A stretch of DNA of 64,000 bases from Pseudomonas leptonychotis (GTDB lineage: Bacteria; Pseudomonadota; Gammaproteobacteria; Pseudomonadales; Pseudomonadaceae), in assembly GCF_004920405.1 (NCBI RefSeq), contig NZ_RFLV01000001.1, forward strand, positions 124,001-188,000, written 5' to 3'. Positions within the stretch are counted from its first letter, which is position 1. Every line of letters starts with the position of its first letter. The translations under genes were made by a program, and so were the position numbers. The notes below the pieces were generated by a model that was given only the letters and a program-made list of their open reading frames with translations, had not been told where the DNA came from and ran no database searches. Below are positions 49,541-59,053 of this stretch, in pieces.

Positions 49541-52500
49541 TCAATCGGGCAACCATGAGGCGCGCCACGCTTCAAGATTTGCACCTTCAAGCATCCAGCC
49601 TTCCTGCACTTGCCTGCGCAGCTCGTCTCCCGCCCTGGCACTCGCATCCGGGTCGCTGACGTGCATACGGATTGCATCGACCCAATCCTTAAACCGGTTC
49701 TTCACCCGGGTTACCGGCAGTGCACCCTGATAACAGACGAGATCACTGCAAACGACCGGGAAGCCGCAGGCGCCGTACTCGAGCAGGCGCAAATTACTTT
49801 TGCACTCATTAAATAAGTTCTGCTCAACTGGAGCCAACGCGAGATCAAGATCCAGGCTCGCCAAGGCTGCCGGGTAAAGATCAATACCGACCCCAGCATG
49901 CACCTCATGGACATAGGGCCGGATTTTATCCGGACACATCCCCATAAAAACCCATTCGACTTCGCCAGCCAACTCCTTGACCACATCAGCAATCAGCTCA
50001 AGGTCGCCGGTATGGCTAACGCCACCCGCCCAGCCAACTCGTGGTTTGGCGCCTCGCCGGCGCTTAGCCGACAAGCCGCTCCACCAATCCACCGGCAAAC
50101 GGTTCTCAATCACCCGAATGTCGCCATGCAACCCAGCAAAGGCCTCGGCCAATGGCGCTGTAGATACCGTGAAGCGGTCAACAAAGCTCAGTCCCTTGCG
50201 CAGCGACTTGAGTATGTCCTTGGGCATTTGTGCACGATGCACACTCTTGAGCGGCAGGTTGGGCAGGTAATCATCCAGCTCATACACAGTGAACGCGCGC
50301 GAGAATTTCTGTATACGGCGCATCGCATCCAAACGCTGATCGCCAATCTGACGTTGCAGCACGATTACGTCCGGATCAAAACGCTCCAGATCCGGCACCT
50401 GCAAGAGACCGATGGACATCATGCCGTCCACTATTCCCGCCTCTTTGAGGGCTGAGAATGGCTTAATGACACGGTAGTTACCGCAACCAAATGGGTCAGC
50501 TGGATGAGCCAGCACGACCGGCAGCGGACGCCAGCTTAGTGGCCGCCAAGTCAGCCCGACGTCAGCTTCCAGGTCGAAGCCCCGGCCGCTCAGAGCAAGG
50601 TTGCGGTTATAGGCAGGGTCACGTGCTATCGCCGCTAAGTGACGCTCGTAAAGAGCGTCCTGCTCAGCCACTACGGGCTCTCGGTATACATGCTCATGCA
50701 TCAGCACGGCATGGGCAGCCCATACGGTCAGATAGCCCGCCGCTCGCACACGCAGGCAGAAATCGACATCGCGATATGCGCTCAGCGCAGCGTCCAGACC
50801 ACCAAGCTGACGGTATAGGTCGGCGCGCACCATTAAACAGGCATCACTGACCGCGCTGTAATTCTGATCGACCTGTAGACGCTGCAGATACCCTGCGCTG
50901 TCCATCGGCTCACCCGCAAAGGCCCGACCGGCAGGGCCGCGCAGCCCTAACAGCAGACCGGCCTGATCAATGCGCCCATCACTGCTAAGCAGTTTGCCGC
51001 CAACAACACCCACCTCAGGCCGCTGTGCATGATTAAGCAGCTCGCCCAACCAGCTCTCACTGACCGCCACCGACTCGCAAGAAAGCAGCAGTAGATAGTC
51101 ACCTTGCGCCTCAGCAGCTGCACGGTTCTGAACCTGAGCAAGATCACCGCAAGACACTACGCGAAGCCTGGCATCAGCCAATGCGGCAATTCCCTGCAGC
51201 CAAGCTTGAGTCTCTACATCGGCCCCATCATGGGCTCCGAGCAGAATTTCGTAATGCGGGTAAGCAGTCTTCTCGAGCAGGCTGTCCAGACAGCGCTGGA
51301 CGCACGCCAAAGGCGCATCAACAGCGATCAAAATCGATACCAGCGGGGTTGCAGAATGACCGTAGTCGATACGGTAACGCGCAGGCAGCCCGGGGACTAC
51401 ACGGGCTTGATAACCGCGCTGCGCCAGATGGCGTTCAATCACCCGGCGCTCATCCAAATTATCACCAAGCGCTGGGGCGTCGGTAATCAACAACGGCTCA
51501 CCAACATGCCCCAACCCGAGCAAACCCTCTGCTTCAATTAAGCGGGTGAGAAGATCAAACTCCAGCGCATCGGCGAACTGCGCATCGAAGCCGCCAGCAG
51601 CCAGAAAGACATCACGACGGAACAGCCAGTGGCGCGCCATAACCAGCGGGAAGCTGAGCAGCAAATCAAGATTGAAGCCAGGCAGAAACGCGCCACCTAA
51701 ACTGCCATCGGGCAGGCGCTGCAGCTGATCACCATAAATGGCACGACAGTCTGGGTTGGCCGTCAATTCAAGGCCGGCGACCATTAGACCGCTCGGCGTG
51801 AACTCATCACCCGCACGGGCCAGCATAAACCACGTGAAATCACTGGCACTGATCGCCCGGTTCAATTGCTCAGCAATTTCCCCGCCCGCCAGCTGGATAA
51901 AGTGCAACTTATCGGCTGCAGATGTAGCCGGTACAGTGCTGCTGGTTAGAACCACAATCTTCAAAGTGGCATAGAGACAACGCTCACCACTCAGACTCTT
52001 AAGGGTTCGCATCAATAACGACGAATCCGTCTCGGTATCGAGCACAACAATGCCGATCAGCGGTCCGCCATCATGCTCTAGCAAGTAGTGGTTGATCAGT
52101 TTGTTTTCTGCTTCCGTTGGCAGGCGTTCGGCGAGCCATCGCTGCAGGGCCGGCTCTTCCGTGCGCGCCTCAGCCAGGACACCCAAGCTCTGCAGCATGT
52201 CTTCCCGACCATGCTTCAGCGCCTCACTGGCCGAGCCGAGATAACGCCGATACAAGGTTTGATAGAGTTCCGGGAAGTTTTTCCGCTCCCGCCCCAGCAT
52301 ATGATCGCTGCCAGCCCCTTGGTCGCGGGTGTGCACCTCACTGGTAACCACTGGCACATGCACAAACGGGTAGCGTGTGGCCAGGCGCAGGAGCATGTCC
52401 CAGTCTTCGAATGCAGCCAGTCCCGTATCGAATTCCCCGACCTCATCCAGCATGTCACGAGGGTGCGCCCAGGTATTGACCGGGATGTAGTTCTGAACAA

Positions 52501-55132
52501 ACAGGCGATCACGGTCAAAAGCGTTGTGCTCAAACGGCCTACTGCGGCCCTGCTCGATTCGCTGCCCATTCTCCAGGCGCTCACTGACGTACTCCACACC
52601 GGTGTACACCACGCTGCGTGGATGCGCCGCAAAAGCCTCAGCCAAGACTGCCAAATGGTTGGGCAGGTAAATATCATCGTCATCTAAGTAGACGACGTAG
52701 CGTCCTCTCGCCTGTTTCAAGCCAGCATTACGTGCAGCAGACAAACCGCGATTAGAGCCCTGACGAAGGTAGGTGATCGGGAACTCATAACCGGCCAAGA
52801 GCGACTCGACAGGGTCGCCATTATCGTTGACCAGTATCACTTCGAAGTCGCGCAGGCTCTGCTGTTCAACGCTGCCTAAAGCATCCTTGAGTAGGTCAGG
52901 ACGATTATACGTGGTGAGAATGATCGAGAACTGGCACTCCAGCTCTGCACGCTCAGCACTGTCCAGCAGCGCGTTACGGATCGCCTCGATGCGGGCCTGC
53001 AAGGGCACTCGCACCTCAGGCGTATAGGCTTCGACACGCTGTCTATAAAGCTGCCAGATGGGTTGCGCAGCAGCGATCATGCGATTACGAGTTGCCGCAT
53101 CAGCAAGGCTTATTTCAAGTATCTCGGTATGCTCGCGCAGAGGCCGATCACTGCCATAGAAGCTTTTTGAAATCTGCCCTTCGTGAACCCGATAGCCCAC
53201 AGTGGGTTGACGTAAGAAAACGAAATCTGGAGCAACGCGGCCAAGACGAATCCACAACTCCCAGTCACCAGCCAGCATGTCGTGACGATGAATACCGCCT
53301 TCAGGTAGAGCCACTAAATGCAGAGCGCTGCGCCGCAACATAACGGCCGAAGGCGTGATGTAGTTGTCGAAACTGAGCAGGTCAATGACCTCGTCACGCC
53401 CCCCGCAATACGACTGAGGCCGGTGCCCAGGGTGCTCAGCATACTGAGTGCGCGCGCCCTGCTCATCGATCCAGTAACACTGCGTATAGCCCAATGCGGC
53501 CTGCGGATTAGCATCAAGCGCTTCAACTAGAGAGCTCAAGTGGCCTGGATAAAGAATATCGTCTGAGCCCAAAACAACGATATAACGCCCACTACCGGCG
53601 GCCACACACTTGTTGTAATTGCCGGTCATGCCGAGGTTCTGCGCGTTGACCTCGTATTGCAGGCGTGGCTCGTCAGCGTAGCCCTGCAAAACCGCCAGAC
53701 TGTTATCTTTCGAGCAGTCGTCATAGACCAGCACTTCGACTCGAACACCCTCTTGAGACAGGATCGAATCAATAGTCTGACCAATAAACGCGGCGTTGTT
53801 ATAGGACATCACGGCCACAGTGACATCGACCTGGGTTGCTGGCGCAGCAAGACCTGGTGATAGCGAAGCCAGCACGCCAGGTTTACGCCGATTGGCCAGC
53901 TCGCCATGCAGCGCCTCAGCGCTCAATGGCTGCTCGGGAAGCGCTTGCGAGAGCTCTTCCCGGCGTACGGCATCTTGGGCCAGCCAGTGCCGCAGCTCGC
54001 TCACCGGAAATTCAACACTCCAGTGAAATACGACCGTATGGGTGCCAGGTAAACCCTGTACTGGGTGGTAAACCAGACGCACGCCCACAGCAGCTGCCAG
54101 GGTGTGGAAGAACCAATACCACATCTGCGGATTGTCCTGGATCAGCATGACCAGGGTTGCCCCTTGGGGCATCCACAGCACATTGGCGGCAGCGGCTCCC
54201 GACCCCAGGACAGCTAGGTTGCAGGACGCCAGACTCCGAACTTGCGTAGAAAAGTCGCTGATTTCCGGCTGGAAAGCCTGAAAACCATCGGCTTGCAACT
54301 GACGAATCACCTCCTGCTGATTGACGATAGTGCGACCATTACCACCCGGCGGGCGAATTAGATAAGCCTTGCTCTGGCCGTCAATTGCTTCACAGCGAGA
54401 CTTCACATAGCAGGCCATCCAGGCGATTGCCGTCGGATAAATATGATACTCATCGCCCCGGTAAACGTAGCCGGCACGCGGCTCCCAGATATCGGCGGTA
54501 TCGGAGAAGTAATGAAGAACCGATACGTCGCAAGCGCGCCCAAACTCAACACAGACAGTTTTCTCCCGCGGCCAGAAGATCGCGAGAGACTCCATGATCG
54601 AGCTAGGTAAACCGGCCTCTACCAATAGAACAGTGTCATCCGGCAACACCGCCTGATTGATCCAGTAAAAACGCCCAAGTTTTTCGCTCAGCCAGTGGGC
54701 ATAGTTGCCGTTTTCCCAACCAAAAAAAGCGATCGCATTAGCTACGCGTAAGGGCTCACCCTTGCCACAGTAAAACTGGCATTCGCCACTGTCGTTGATG
54801 CGCAGCCCGTGCTTCTCATACCAAGCGTTATTGATTCGGCCGAGGTTGTCATAAACACCGTCGCAGATGTACTCACCATGAGCGATATCGCCAATACCCG
54901 CCATACCGGCTACCAGGCGCACATCGTGAAAACGCCCACGGTACTGCGCCAAGGTAATCTGCGTTGCCTGACGTACGCTTTGCTCCAACGAGAAGTTCAC
55001 CATTTCCAGTGGTGGAGGTGACCATGAGCTAGCCGTGGCCAGTTCCATCAGCTCGATGCAGCCCGCAGCGCTGCGAACAGGAACCACCTTGGCGCTGACG
55101 GCTGTATCTCGCAGATGACTCCACTGGGGCAT
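49541..55132 (-). CDS. Giant multi-domain glycosyltransferase (flagellin glycosylation)
   Basis: This 1863-residue cytosolic protein seems to fuse five modules. Residues about 130-390 look like a GT61/DUF563 transferase (WENGNYAHWLSEKL, VLGSGAAAANVLWMP). About 435-660 is a GT2 domain (VAVMSYNNAAFIGQT, GSDD). About 733-985 is a second GT2 (IILTTYNRPDLLKDAL, YLDDDD). About 1050-1530 is GT2-like sequence, probably two degenerate copies. About 1538-1863 is a GT4/GT1-like fold (HPADPFGCGNYRVI, LRLLEYGACGFPVVCS). It occupies the place of fgtA in P. aeruginosa and would glycosylate flagellin. GGAG precedes the ATG by about 9 bases. Confidence 0.88.
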   Translation of the reverse strand: MPQWSHLRDTAVSAKVVPVRSAAGCIELMELATASSWSPPPLEMVNFSLEQSVRQATQITLAQYRGRFHDVRLVAGMAGIGDIAHGEYICDGVYDNLGRINNAWYEKHGLRINDSGECQFYCGKGEPLRVANAIAFFGWENGNYAHWLSEKLGRFYWINQAVLPDDTVLLVEAGLPSSIMESLAIFWPREKTVCVEFGRACDVSVLHYFSDTADIWEPRAGYVYRGDEYHIYPTAIAWMACYVKSRCEAIDGQSKAYLIRPPGGNGRTIVNQQEVIRQLQADGFQAFQPEISDFSTQVRSLASCNLAVLGSGAAAANVLWMPQGATLVMLIQDNPQMWYWFFHTLAAAVGVRLVYHPVQGLPGTHTVVFHWSVEFPVSELRHWLAQDAVRREELSQALPEQPLSAEALHGELANRRKPGVLASLSPGLAAPATQVDVTVAVMSYNNAAFIGQTIDSILSQEGVRVEVLVYDDCSKDNSLAVLQGYADEPRLQYEVNAQNLGMTGNYNKCVAAGSGRYIVVLGSDDILYPGHLSSLVEALDANPQAALGYTQCYWIDEQGARTQYAEHPGHRPQSYCGGRDEVIDLLSFDNYITPSAVMLRRSALHLVALPEGGIHRHDMLAGDWELWIRLGRVAPDFVFLRQPTVGYRVHEGQISKSFYGSDRPLREHTEILEISLADAATRNRMIAAAQPIWQLYRQRVEAYTPEVRVPLQARIEAIRNALLDSAERAELECQFSIILTTYNRPDLLKDALGSVEQQSLRDFEVILVNDNGDPVESLLAGYEFPITYLRQGSNRGLSAARNAGLKQARGRYVVYLDDDDIYLPNHLAVLAEAFAAHPRSVVYTGVEYVSERLENGQRIEQGRSRPFEHNAFDRDRLFVQNYIPVNTWAHPRDMLDEVGEFDTGLAAFEDWDMLLRLATRYPFVHVPVVTSEVHTRDQGAGSDHMLGRERKNFPELYQTLYRRYLGSASEALKHGREDMLQSLGVLAEARTEEPALQRWLAERLPTEAENKLINHYLLEHDGGPLIGIVVLDTETDSSLLMRTLKSLSGERCLYATLKIVVLTSSTVPATSAADKLHFIQLAGGEIAEQLNRAISASDFTWFMLARAGDEFTPSGLMVAGLELTANPDCRAIYGDQLQRLPDGSLGGAFLPGFNLDLLLSFPLVMARHWLFRRDVFLAAGGFDAQFADALEFDLLTRLIEAEGLLGLGHVGEPLLITDAPALGDNLDERRVIERHLAQRGYQARVVPGLPARYRIDYGHSATPLVSILIAVDAPLACVQRCLDSLLEKTAYPHYEILLGAHDGADVETQAWLQGIAALADARLRVVSCGDLAQVQNRAAAEAQGDYLLLLSCESVAVSESWLGELLNHAQRPEVGVVGGKLLSSDGRIDQAGLLLGLRGPAGRAFAGEPMDSAGYLQRLQVDQNYSAVSDACLMVRADLYRQLGGLDAALSAYRDVDFCLRVRAAGYLTVWAAHAVLMHEHVYREPVVAEQDALYERHLAAIARDPAYNRNLALSGRGFDLEADVGLTWRPLSWRPLPVVLAHPADPFGCGNYRVIKPFSALKEAGIVDGMMSIGLLQVPDLERFDPDVIVLQRQIGDQRLDAMRRIQKFSRAFTVYELDDYLPNLPLKSVHRAQMPKDILKSLRKGLSFVDRFTVSTAPLAEAFAGLHGDIRVIENRLPVDWWSGLSAKRRRGAKPRVGWAGGVSHTGDLELIADVVKELAGEVEWVFMGMCPDKIRPYVHEVHAGVGIDLYPAALASLDLDLALAPVEQNLFNECKSNLRLLEYGACGFPVVCSDLVCYQGALPVTRVKNRFKDWVDAIRMHVSDPDASARAGDELRRQVQEGWMLEGANLEAWRASWLPD

Positions 55133-55202
55133 ACAGAAAACTCCGATTGAACCAATTGAATAGAAAGAAATAATGCCGAAGGTACAGACACAGCGCGCTT
55201 AG

Positions 55203-55622
55203 TTAGCCGAGCGGTTTGCCAAGGGCAGCCTGACTGAACTGATCATAATCACGGAAATAGTCGTCTTCGCTGAAGTGTTCAGACGCCAGCACCATGCACA
55301 CAGACCCGCTGGAGAAATTGTCGATTTCCCGCCAGATCATTGGCGGGATATAGAGACCGTAGTAGGAGCGATTGAGGTGGTACTTGAATTTGGTGCGACC
55401 GTCGTCGAGCAAAATATCGAAGCTACCCGACATGGCGATCAGCAACTGGTGCAAGCCCTTGTGCGCATGCCCGCCTCGTTGGGAGCCACCTGGTACATCG
55501 TAGAGGTAGTAAACACGCTTAATATCAAAGGGAATGTGGTTACCACCCTCGATAAACGTGAGGTTACCGCGACGATCCTCAATGATCGGTAGGTCGATGA
55601 TCTTGCAGTGCTGAAGAGACAT
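55203..55622 (-). CDS. fdtA: dTDP-6-deoxy-hexose 3,4-ketoisomerase (FdtA/QdtA type)
   Basis: This 139-residue cupin (RGGHAHKGLHQLLIAMSGS, FSSGSVCMVLASEHF, DYFRDYDQF) is typical of WxcM-like sugar ketoisomerases. It moves the keto group of dTDP-4-keto-6-deoxyglucose from C4 to C3. FdtA and QdtA differ in C4 stereochemistry and I cannot tell which this is. The start ATG at 55622 (MSLQHCKII) has GGAGCG upstream. It belongs with the aminotransferase and acetyltransferase genes upstream. Confidence 0.85.
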   Translation of the reverse strand: MSLQHCKIIDLPIIEDRRGNLTFIEGGNHIPFDIKRVYYLYDVPGGSQRGGHAHKGLHQLLIAMSGSFDILLDDGRTKFKYHLNRSYYGLYIPPMIWREIDNFSSGSVCMVLASEHFSEDDYFRDYDQFSQAALGKPLG

Positions 55623-55769
55623 ATAAGCGCTCCAAATACGCTGGTAGAACCCATTCTGCCTACTCTCGATCATCTTTAGAGCGGTAGGGCTTGAGCAGCC
55701 GTAGTGTCAAAAAAACATGACCACCACGATTTCTATGTTCTATAGCAAAATTTGAACCACCCATCCATG

Positions 55770-56879
55770 TCACGCACGGAAAGCATTGCATGCGTCGATG
55801 GTTCGATCGATCCAAGTATCCGCAAGCCCAGGATAGAGAGGCAGACTGAGTACTTCGCCAGCCAACTGGCTGGACAACGGCAAGTTTAGGTTGGCGAAAC
55901 CGTGGTAAGCCTGCTGCTTATGAATTGGAATAGGGTAGTGAATGAGGCTCGGCACACCGCTGCGTTCCAAGTGAGCCTGGAGCGCTTCACGCTGCTCGCA
56001 GCGAATCACAAACTGATGCCAGACATGACTGCTCGCAACTGCCGGCGCTTGCGGCAAACGCAGGTGTGGATTACAGATCTCGGCGAGGTAGCGTGTGGCT
56101 ATCTTTCGGCGTGCGTATGCATCACTTTCCATGCGCAGCAGTTTCACTCGTAGAAATGCAGCCTGAAGCTCATCCAACCGCGAGTTGACACCCTGAACCT
56201 CGTGCACGTACTTGCGGCTAGAGCCATAGCTGCGCAGCTTACGCACCTGCTCGGCAAGCGCATCGTCGTGCGTGGTCAAAGCTCCGGCATCGCCGAGCGC
56301 GCCAATATTTTTTACCGGAAAAAAACTGAAACCCGCCGCGTCGCCAAGCGAGCCGGCTGGCCGGCCCTGAGCGTCAAGAGCACCGTGGGCTTGGGCCGCA
56401 TCTTCGATAAGCAAAAGATCATAACGATCAGCGAGTGCCCGCAAACTCGCCATATCGGCGAGCTGACCATAGAGGTGCACGGCGATCACGGCTTTGGATC
56501 GCGCACCGATAGCCGCTTCAACAGCGGCAGAATCTATGTTGAACGTTACGCTATCAGGCTCCACCAGCACTGGAGTCAACCCCGCCTCGCTAACAGCCAA
56601 GGCAGTGGCAATAAAGCTGTTGTCCGGCAGAATGACTTCGTCGCCCTCAACCAAACGCCCCAACTGGATATAACCGCGCAGGATCAGGGTTAACGCATCA
56701 AGGCCGTTACCGACGCCAATGGCGTGTTGCACGCCGCACGCCACAGCGTACTCTGCCTCAAACGCAGAAACCTCCGCCCCCAGAACATACCAACCAGATC
56801 GGAGTACGCGTTGAAAAGCCTCGGTCAACGCGGTTTCATCACGCAGATTAAGAGCAGCAAGATCAAGAAAAGGAAACAT
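55770..56879 (-). CDS. fdtB: dTDP-3-keto-sugar aminotransferase (FdtB/QdtB type)
   Basis: A DegT/DnrJ/EryC1/StrS-family PLP enzyme of 369 residues, starting MFPFLDLAALN. The active-site Lys is in FFPVKNIGALGDAGAL, with GNGLDALTLILRG and IEDAAQAHGA segments. With the ketoisomerase next door it would make a dTDP-3-amino-3,6-dideoxyhexose using glutamate. The ATG at 56879 lies 1 base after the acetyltransferase stop; an ATG three codons upstream (56888) would overlap it by 8 bases. Confidence 0.85.
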   Translation of the reverse strand: MFPFLDLAALNLRDETALTEAFQRVLRSGWYVLGAEVSAFEAEYAVACGVQHAIGVGNGLDALTLILRGYIQLGRLVEGDEVILPDNSFIATALAVSEAGLTPVLVEPDSVTFNIDSAAVEAAIGARSKAVIAVHLYGQLADMASLRALADRYDLLLIEDAAQAHGALDAQGRPAGSLGDAAGFSFFPVKNIGALGDAGALTTHDDALAEQVRKLRSYGSSRKYVHEVQGVNSRLDELQAAFLRVKLLRMESDAYARRKIATRYLAEICNPHLRLPQAPAVASSHVWHQFVIRCEQREALQAHLERSGVPSLIHYPIPIHKQQAYHGFANLNLPLSSQLAGEVLSLPLYPGLADTWIDRTIDACNAFRA

Positions 56880-56880
56880 G

Positions 56881-57345
56881 TTACTCATCCAGATAGCGCA
56901 CGATACGTGCAGGATTACCTACAACAAGTGCGCACGGTGGGACGTCACGAGTGACGACAGCGCCAGCACCGACCATAGCGCCGCTACCAATAGTAAGACC
57001 CGGCAAAATGACGGCAGCAGCGCCGATCGATGCGCCTTGTTCAATCACAGTCTGGGCAAAGCTATCGGGGTAATGCTTGGAGCGCGGTAAGCGATCATTG
57101 GTAAACGTGGCATTAGGGCCGATAAACACATCGTCAGCAACACGCAAACCATCCCACAGATAGACCCCACACTTCACCGTCACCCGATCACCCAGAACTA
57201 CATCGTTCTCGATGAAACAGTGTGCATTTATATTGCAGTCCCGCCCTATACGCGCCCGCTGCAAAATCACCACGTACTGCCAAACCGAAGTGCCTTCGCC
57301 GATCGACTGGCTTTGAACGTCCGCAGATGGATGAATGGATGCCAT
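56881..57345 (-). CDS. fdtC: dTDP-3-amino-sugar N-acetyltransferase (FdtC/QdtC type)
   Basis: This 154-residue left-handed beta-helix acyltransferase has hexapeptide repeats ([55 protein letters not shown]). It likely acetylates the 3-amino group to give dTDP-Fuc3NAc or dTDP-Qui3NAc. The start ATG at 57345 (MASIHPS) has GAGG upstream. It is first in the operon fdtC-fdtB-fdtA-glycosyltransferase and is divergent from the gene at 57471. Confidence 0.85.
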   Translation of the reverse strand: MASIHPSADVQSQSIGEGTSVWQYVVILQRARIGRDCNINAHCFIENDVVLGDRVTVKCGVYLWDGLRVADDVFIGPNATFTNDRLPRSKHYPDSFAQTVIEQGASIGAAAVILPGLTIGSGAMVGAGAVVTRDVPPCALVVGNPARIVRYLDE

Positions 57346-57470
57346 ATATCGCCTCACTTACTGAATGGATGAGGGTAGCAAGCCTGATTTGCAGCGTCAC
57401 GGAAGAACACCTTAACGGCCAGCGGATTTCCAGTAACATGAGCCAACAGTAATTGCCAGGATTGGACGGC

Positions 57471-58535
57471 ATGGCGAGCGAACTCGATCGTATTGGTTTT
57501 TTGATTCATAACCCTGAGATGTTTAATCACTACCACGCTGTTTGGCAGCACCTGCCAGCGGGCAGTGTGGAAATCGCGGTCACCGGCAAAACCCAGCAAG
57601 ATATTGATACGGTCATAGCAGCCAGCGAACGGCGGAATTTACCTTGGCGTGATGCCCGTGAGCTGCTGGCACGCAAGGAGCGCTACAACACACTGGTCTC
57701 CAGCTTTCCACAACACTATCTGCGCGGCGCCGACTCCCCTTACCTGCCCAAATCTATCGGCCGCTGCAACCTGAGGTTCATGTATGCCAATGGCAAGGCA
57801 GGCTGGAACTTTCAACCGTGGAATCAGCAGTACGACAGCATCCTGTGTTTTGGCCCCTACCAGGCCGAACATCTGGAGTTCTGCCGGAACACGCTAAAAG
57901 TCCAGATGGGTTACCCGCGCTTTGACCGCTTCTTCAACCAACCACTCGATCGCATTGCGAGCCTGACCGCGCTCAAGCTCGATCCGTCGCGCAAGACGGT
58001 AGTGTGGCTACCTACCTGGAGCACGCTGAGCTCAATCGAGCTGTTCGCAGTCGCCATTGCCCGACTGCAAACGCACTACAACGTGATCGTCAAGCCACAC
58101 CCCATCACCCTAACCGACGAGCCTGCACGCATGCGCGAGCTCGAGCGTTTCAACTGTGTGATTCGTGAGCACATCGATAACGTCGAGTTGTTCCAGCTGG
58201 CCGACTTCCTGCTCTGTGACTACGGTGGCTCAGCTTTCGGCGGTATCTATACCGACCGTAATGTACTGCTTCTAGACCTGCCTAACGCCGAGAGCGACCC
58301 GTTAATGGGTGAAGACTCCTCCGACATCTGGTTACGCAAGTACATGCCACACCTCACTGCGCAGCAGGCCGGAAGGCTAGAGGAGATGCTCGATGACGAA
58401 GCCTTATGGACGGCCCAGCGCAGCGTGCGCGCCAGCCTCAGTCAGTACTACTTCGCCCCATTTTATGGTTACGCCGGCCAGGTTGCTGCCCTGGCTATTG
58501 CCAACGCTGCACGCTCACTAGCAGGAAGAGCCTAA
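57471..58535 (+). CDS. CDP-glycerol glycerophosphotransferase-like protein
   Basis: This 354-residue protein has a C-terminal segment typical of the TagB/TagF family: VKPHPITLTDEPARM, then LADFLLCDYGGSAFGGIY. Family members use a CDP-linked alcohol phosphate as donor and have a GT-B fold. Since the locus also seems to make a CDP-linked phosphoramidate, this protein is a candidate transferase for that group or for another phosphate-linked decoration (inference). ATG 57471 (MASELDRIGFLIHNPE) is preferred over the TTG at 57453. Confidence 0.75.
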   Translation: MASELDRIGFLIHNPEMFNHYHAVWQHLPAGSVEIAVTGKTQQDIDTVIAASERRNLPWRDARELLARKERYNTLVSSFPQHYLRGADSPYLPKSIGRCNLRFMYANGKAGWNFQPWNQQYDSILCFGPYQAEHLEFCRNTLKVQMGYPRFDRFFNQPLDRIASLTALKLDPSRKTVVWLPTWSTLSSIELFAVAIARLQTHYNVIVKPHPITLTDEPARMRELERFNCVIREHIDNVELFQLADFLLCDYGGSAFGGIYTDRNVLLLDLPNAESDPLMGEDSSDIWLRKYMPHLTAQQAGRLEEMLDDEALWTAQRSVRASLSQYYFAPFYGYAGQVAALAIANAARSLAGRA

Positions 58536-59053
58536 TGGTCATCTGGCTGATCGGCCTATCGGGCTCCGGTAAAACCACCCTAGGCAAAGAAATAGTCAGT
58601 CAGTGGAAAACCAGCGCGCCCAACACTGTCTTGGTTGACGGTGACGAGGTGCGGCGAATATTTCGCCAAGACACCCAAGCAGCCGATTACAGCATGGCCG
58701 GGCGGCGGCTCAATGCCGAGCGTATTTTCGAGCTTTGCGCCTGGCTCGACGCCCAGAATATCAATGTGGTGTGCAGCATCTTGTCGATCTTCCCCGACCT
58801 GCGCGCACGCAACCGGGAACAGTTCCAACGTTATTTTGAGGTGTACCTTAACCCGCCGATGCAGACGCTATTGGAACGCGACACCAAAGGCCTTTATCGC
58901 AAGGCCCTGGCCGGCGAAATGAACGATATGGTGGGCGTGGATATTGCCTTTCCAGCGCCAACGGCTGCTGACTTGGAAATTGACACCAGCCAGCCAGGCG
59001 ACGTCAGCGCACTGGCACGTCATATTATTGAGCAGGCACAAGAATCGGCATGA
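58535..59053 (+). CDS. CysC-like kinase, candidate CDP-amidate 3'-kinase (Cj1415-like)
   Basis: This 172-residue protein of the adenylylsulfate kinase family has Walker A GLSGSGKTTLG (residues 7-17), LVDGDEVRRIFRQ, AGRRLNAERI and KGLYRKALAGEMNDMVGVD. It is a stand-alone gene in a glycan locus with no sulfate-activation partner. Similar kinases in the C. jejuni capsule locus (Cj1415) phosphorylate CDP-amidate. The start overlaps the upstream stop (TAATG) with GGAAGAG upstream. Adenylylsulfate kinase activity is the alternative. Confidence 0.72.
   Translation: MVIWLIGLSGSGKTTLGKEIVSQWKTSAPNTVLVDGDEVRRIFRQDTQAADYSMAGRRLNAERIFELCAWLDAQNINVVCSILSIFPDLRARNREQFQRYFEVYLNPPMQTLLERDTKGLYRKALAGEMNDMVGVDIAFPAPTAADLEIDTSQPGDVSALARHIIEQAQESA

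Noticed and set aside
58535..59053. Sulfate-activating APS kinase
   Set aside because: No ATP sulfurylase or PAPS reductase is nearby and the gene is locked in a glycan operon; a phosphoramidate role fits the context better, though this remains an inference.
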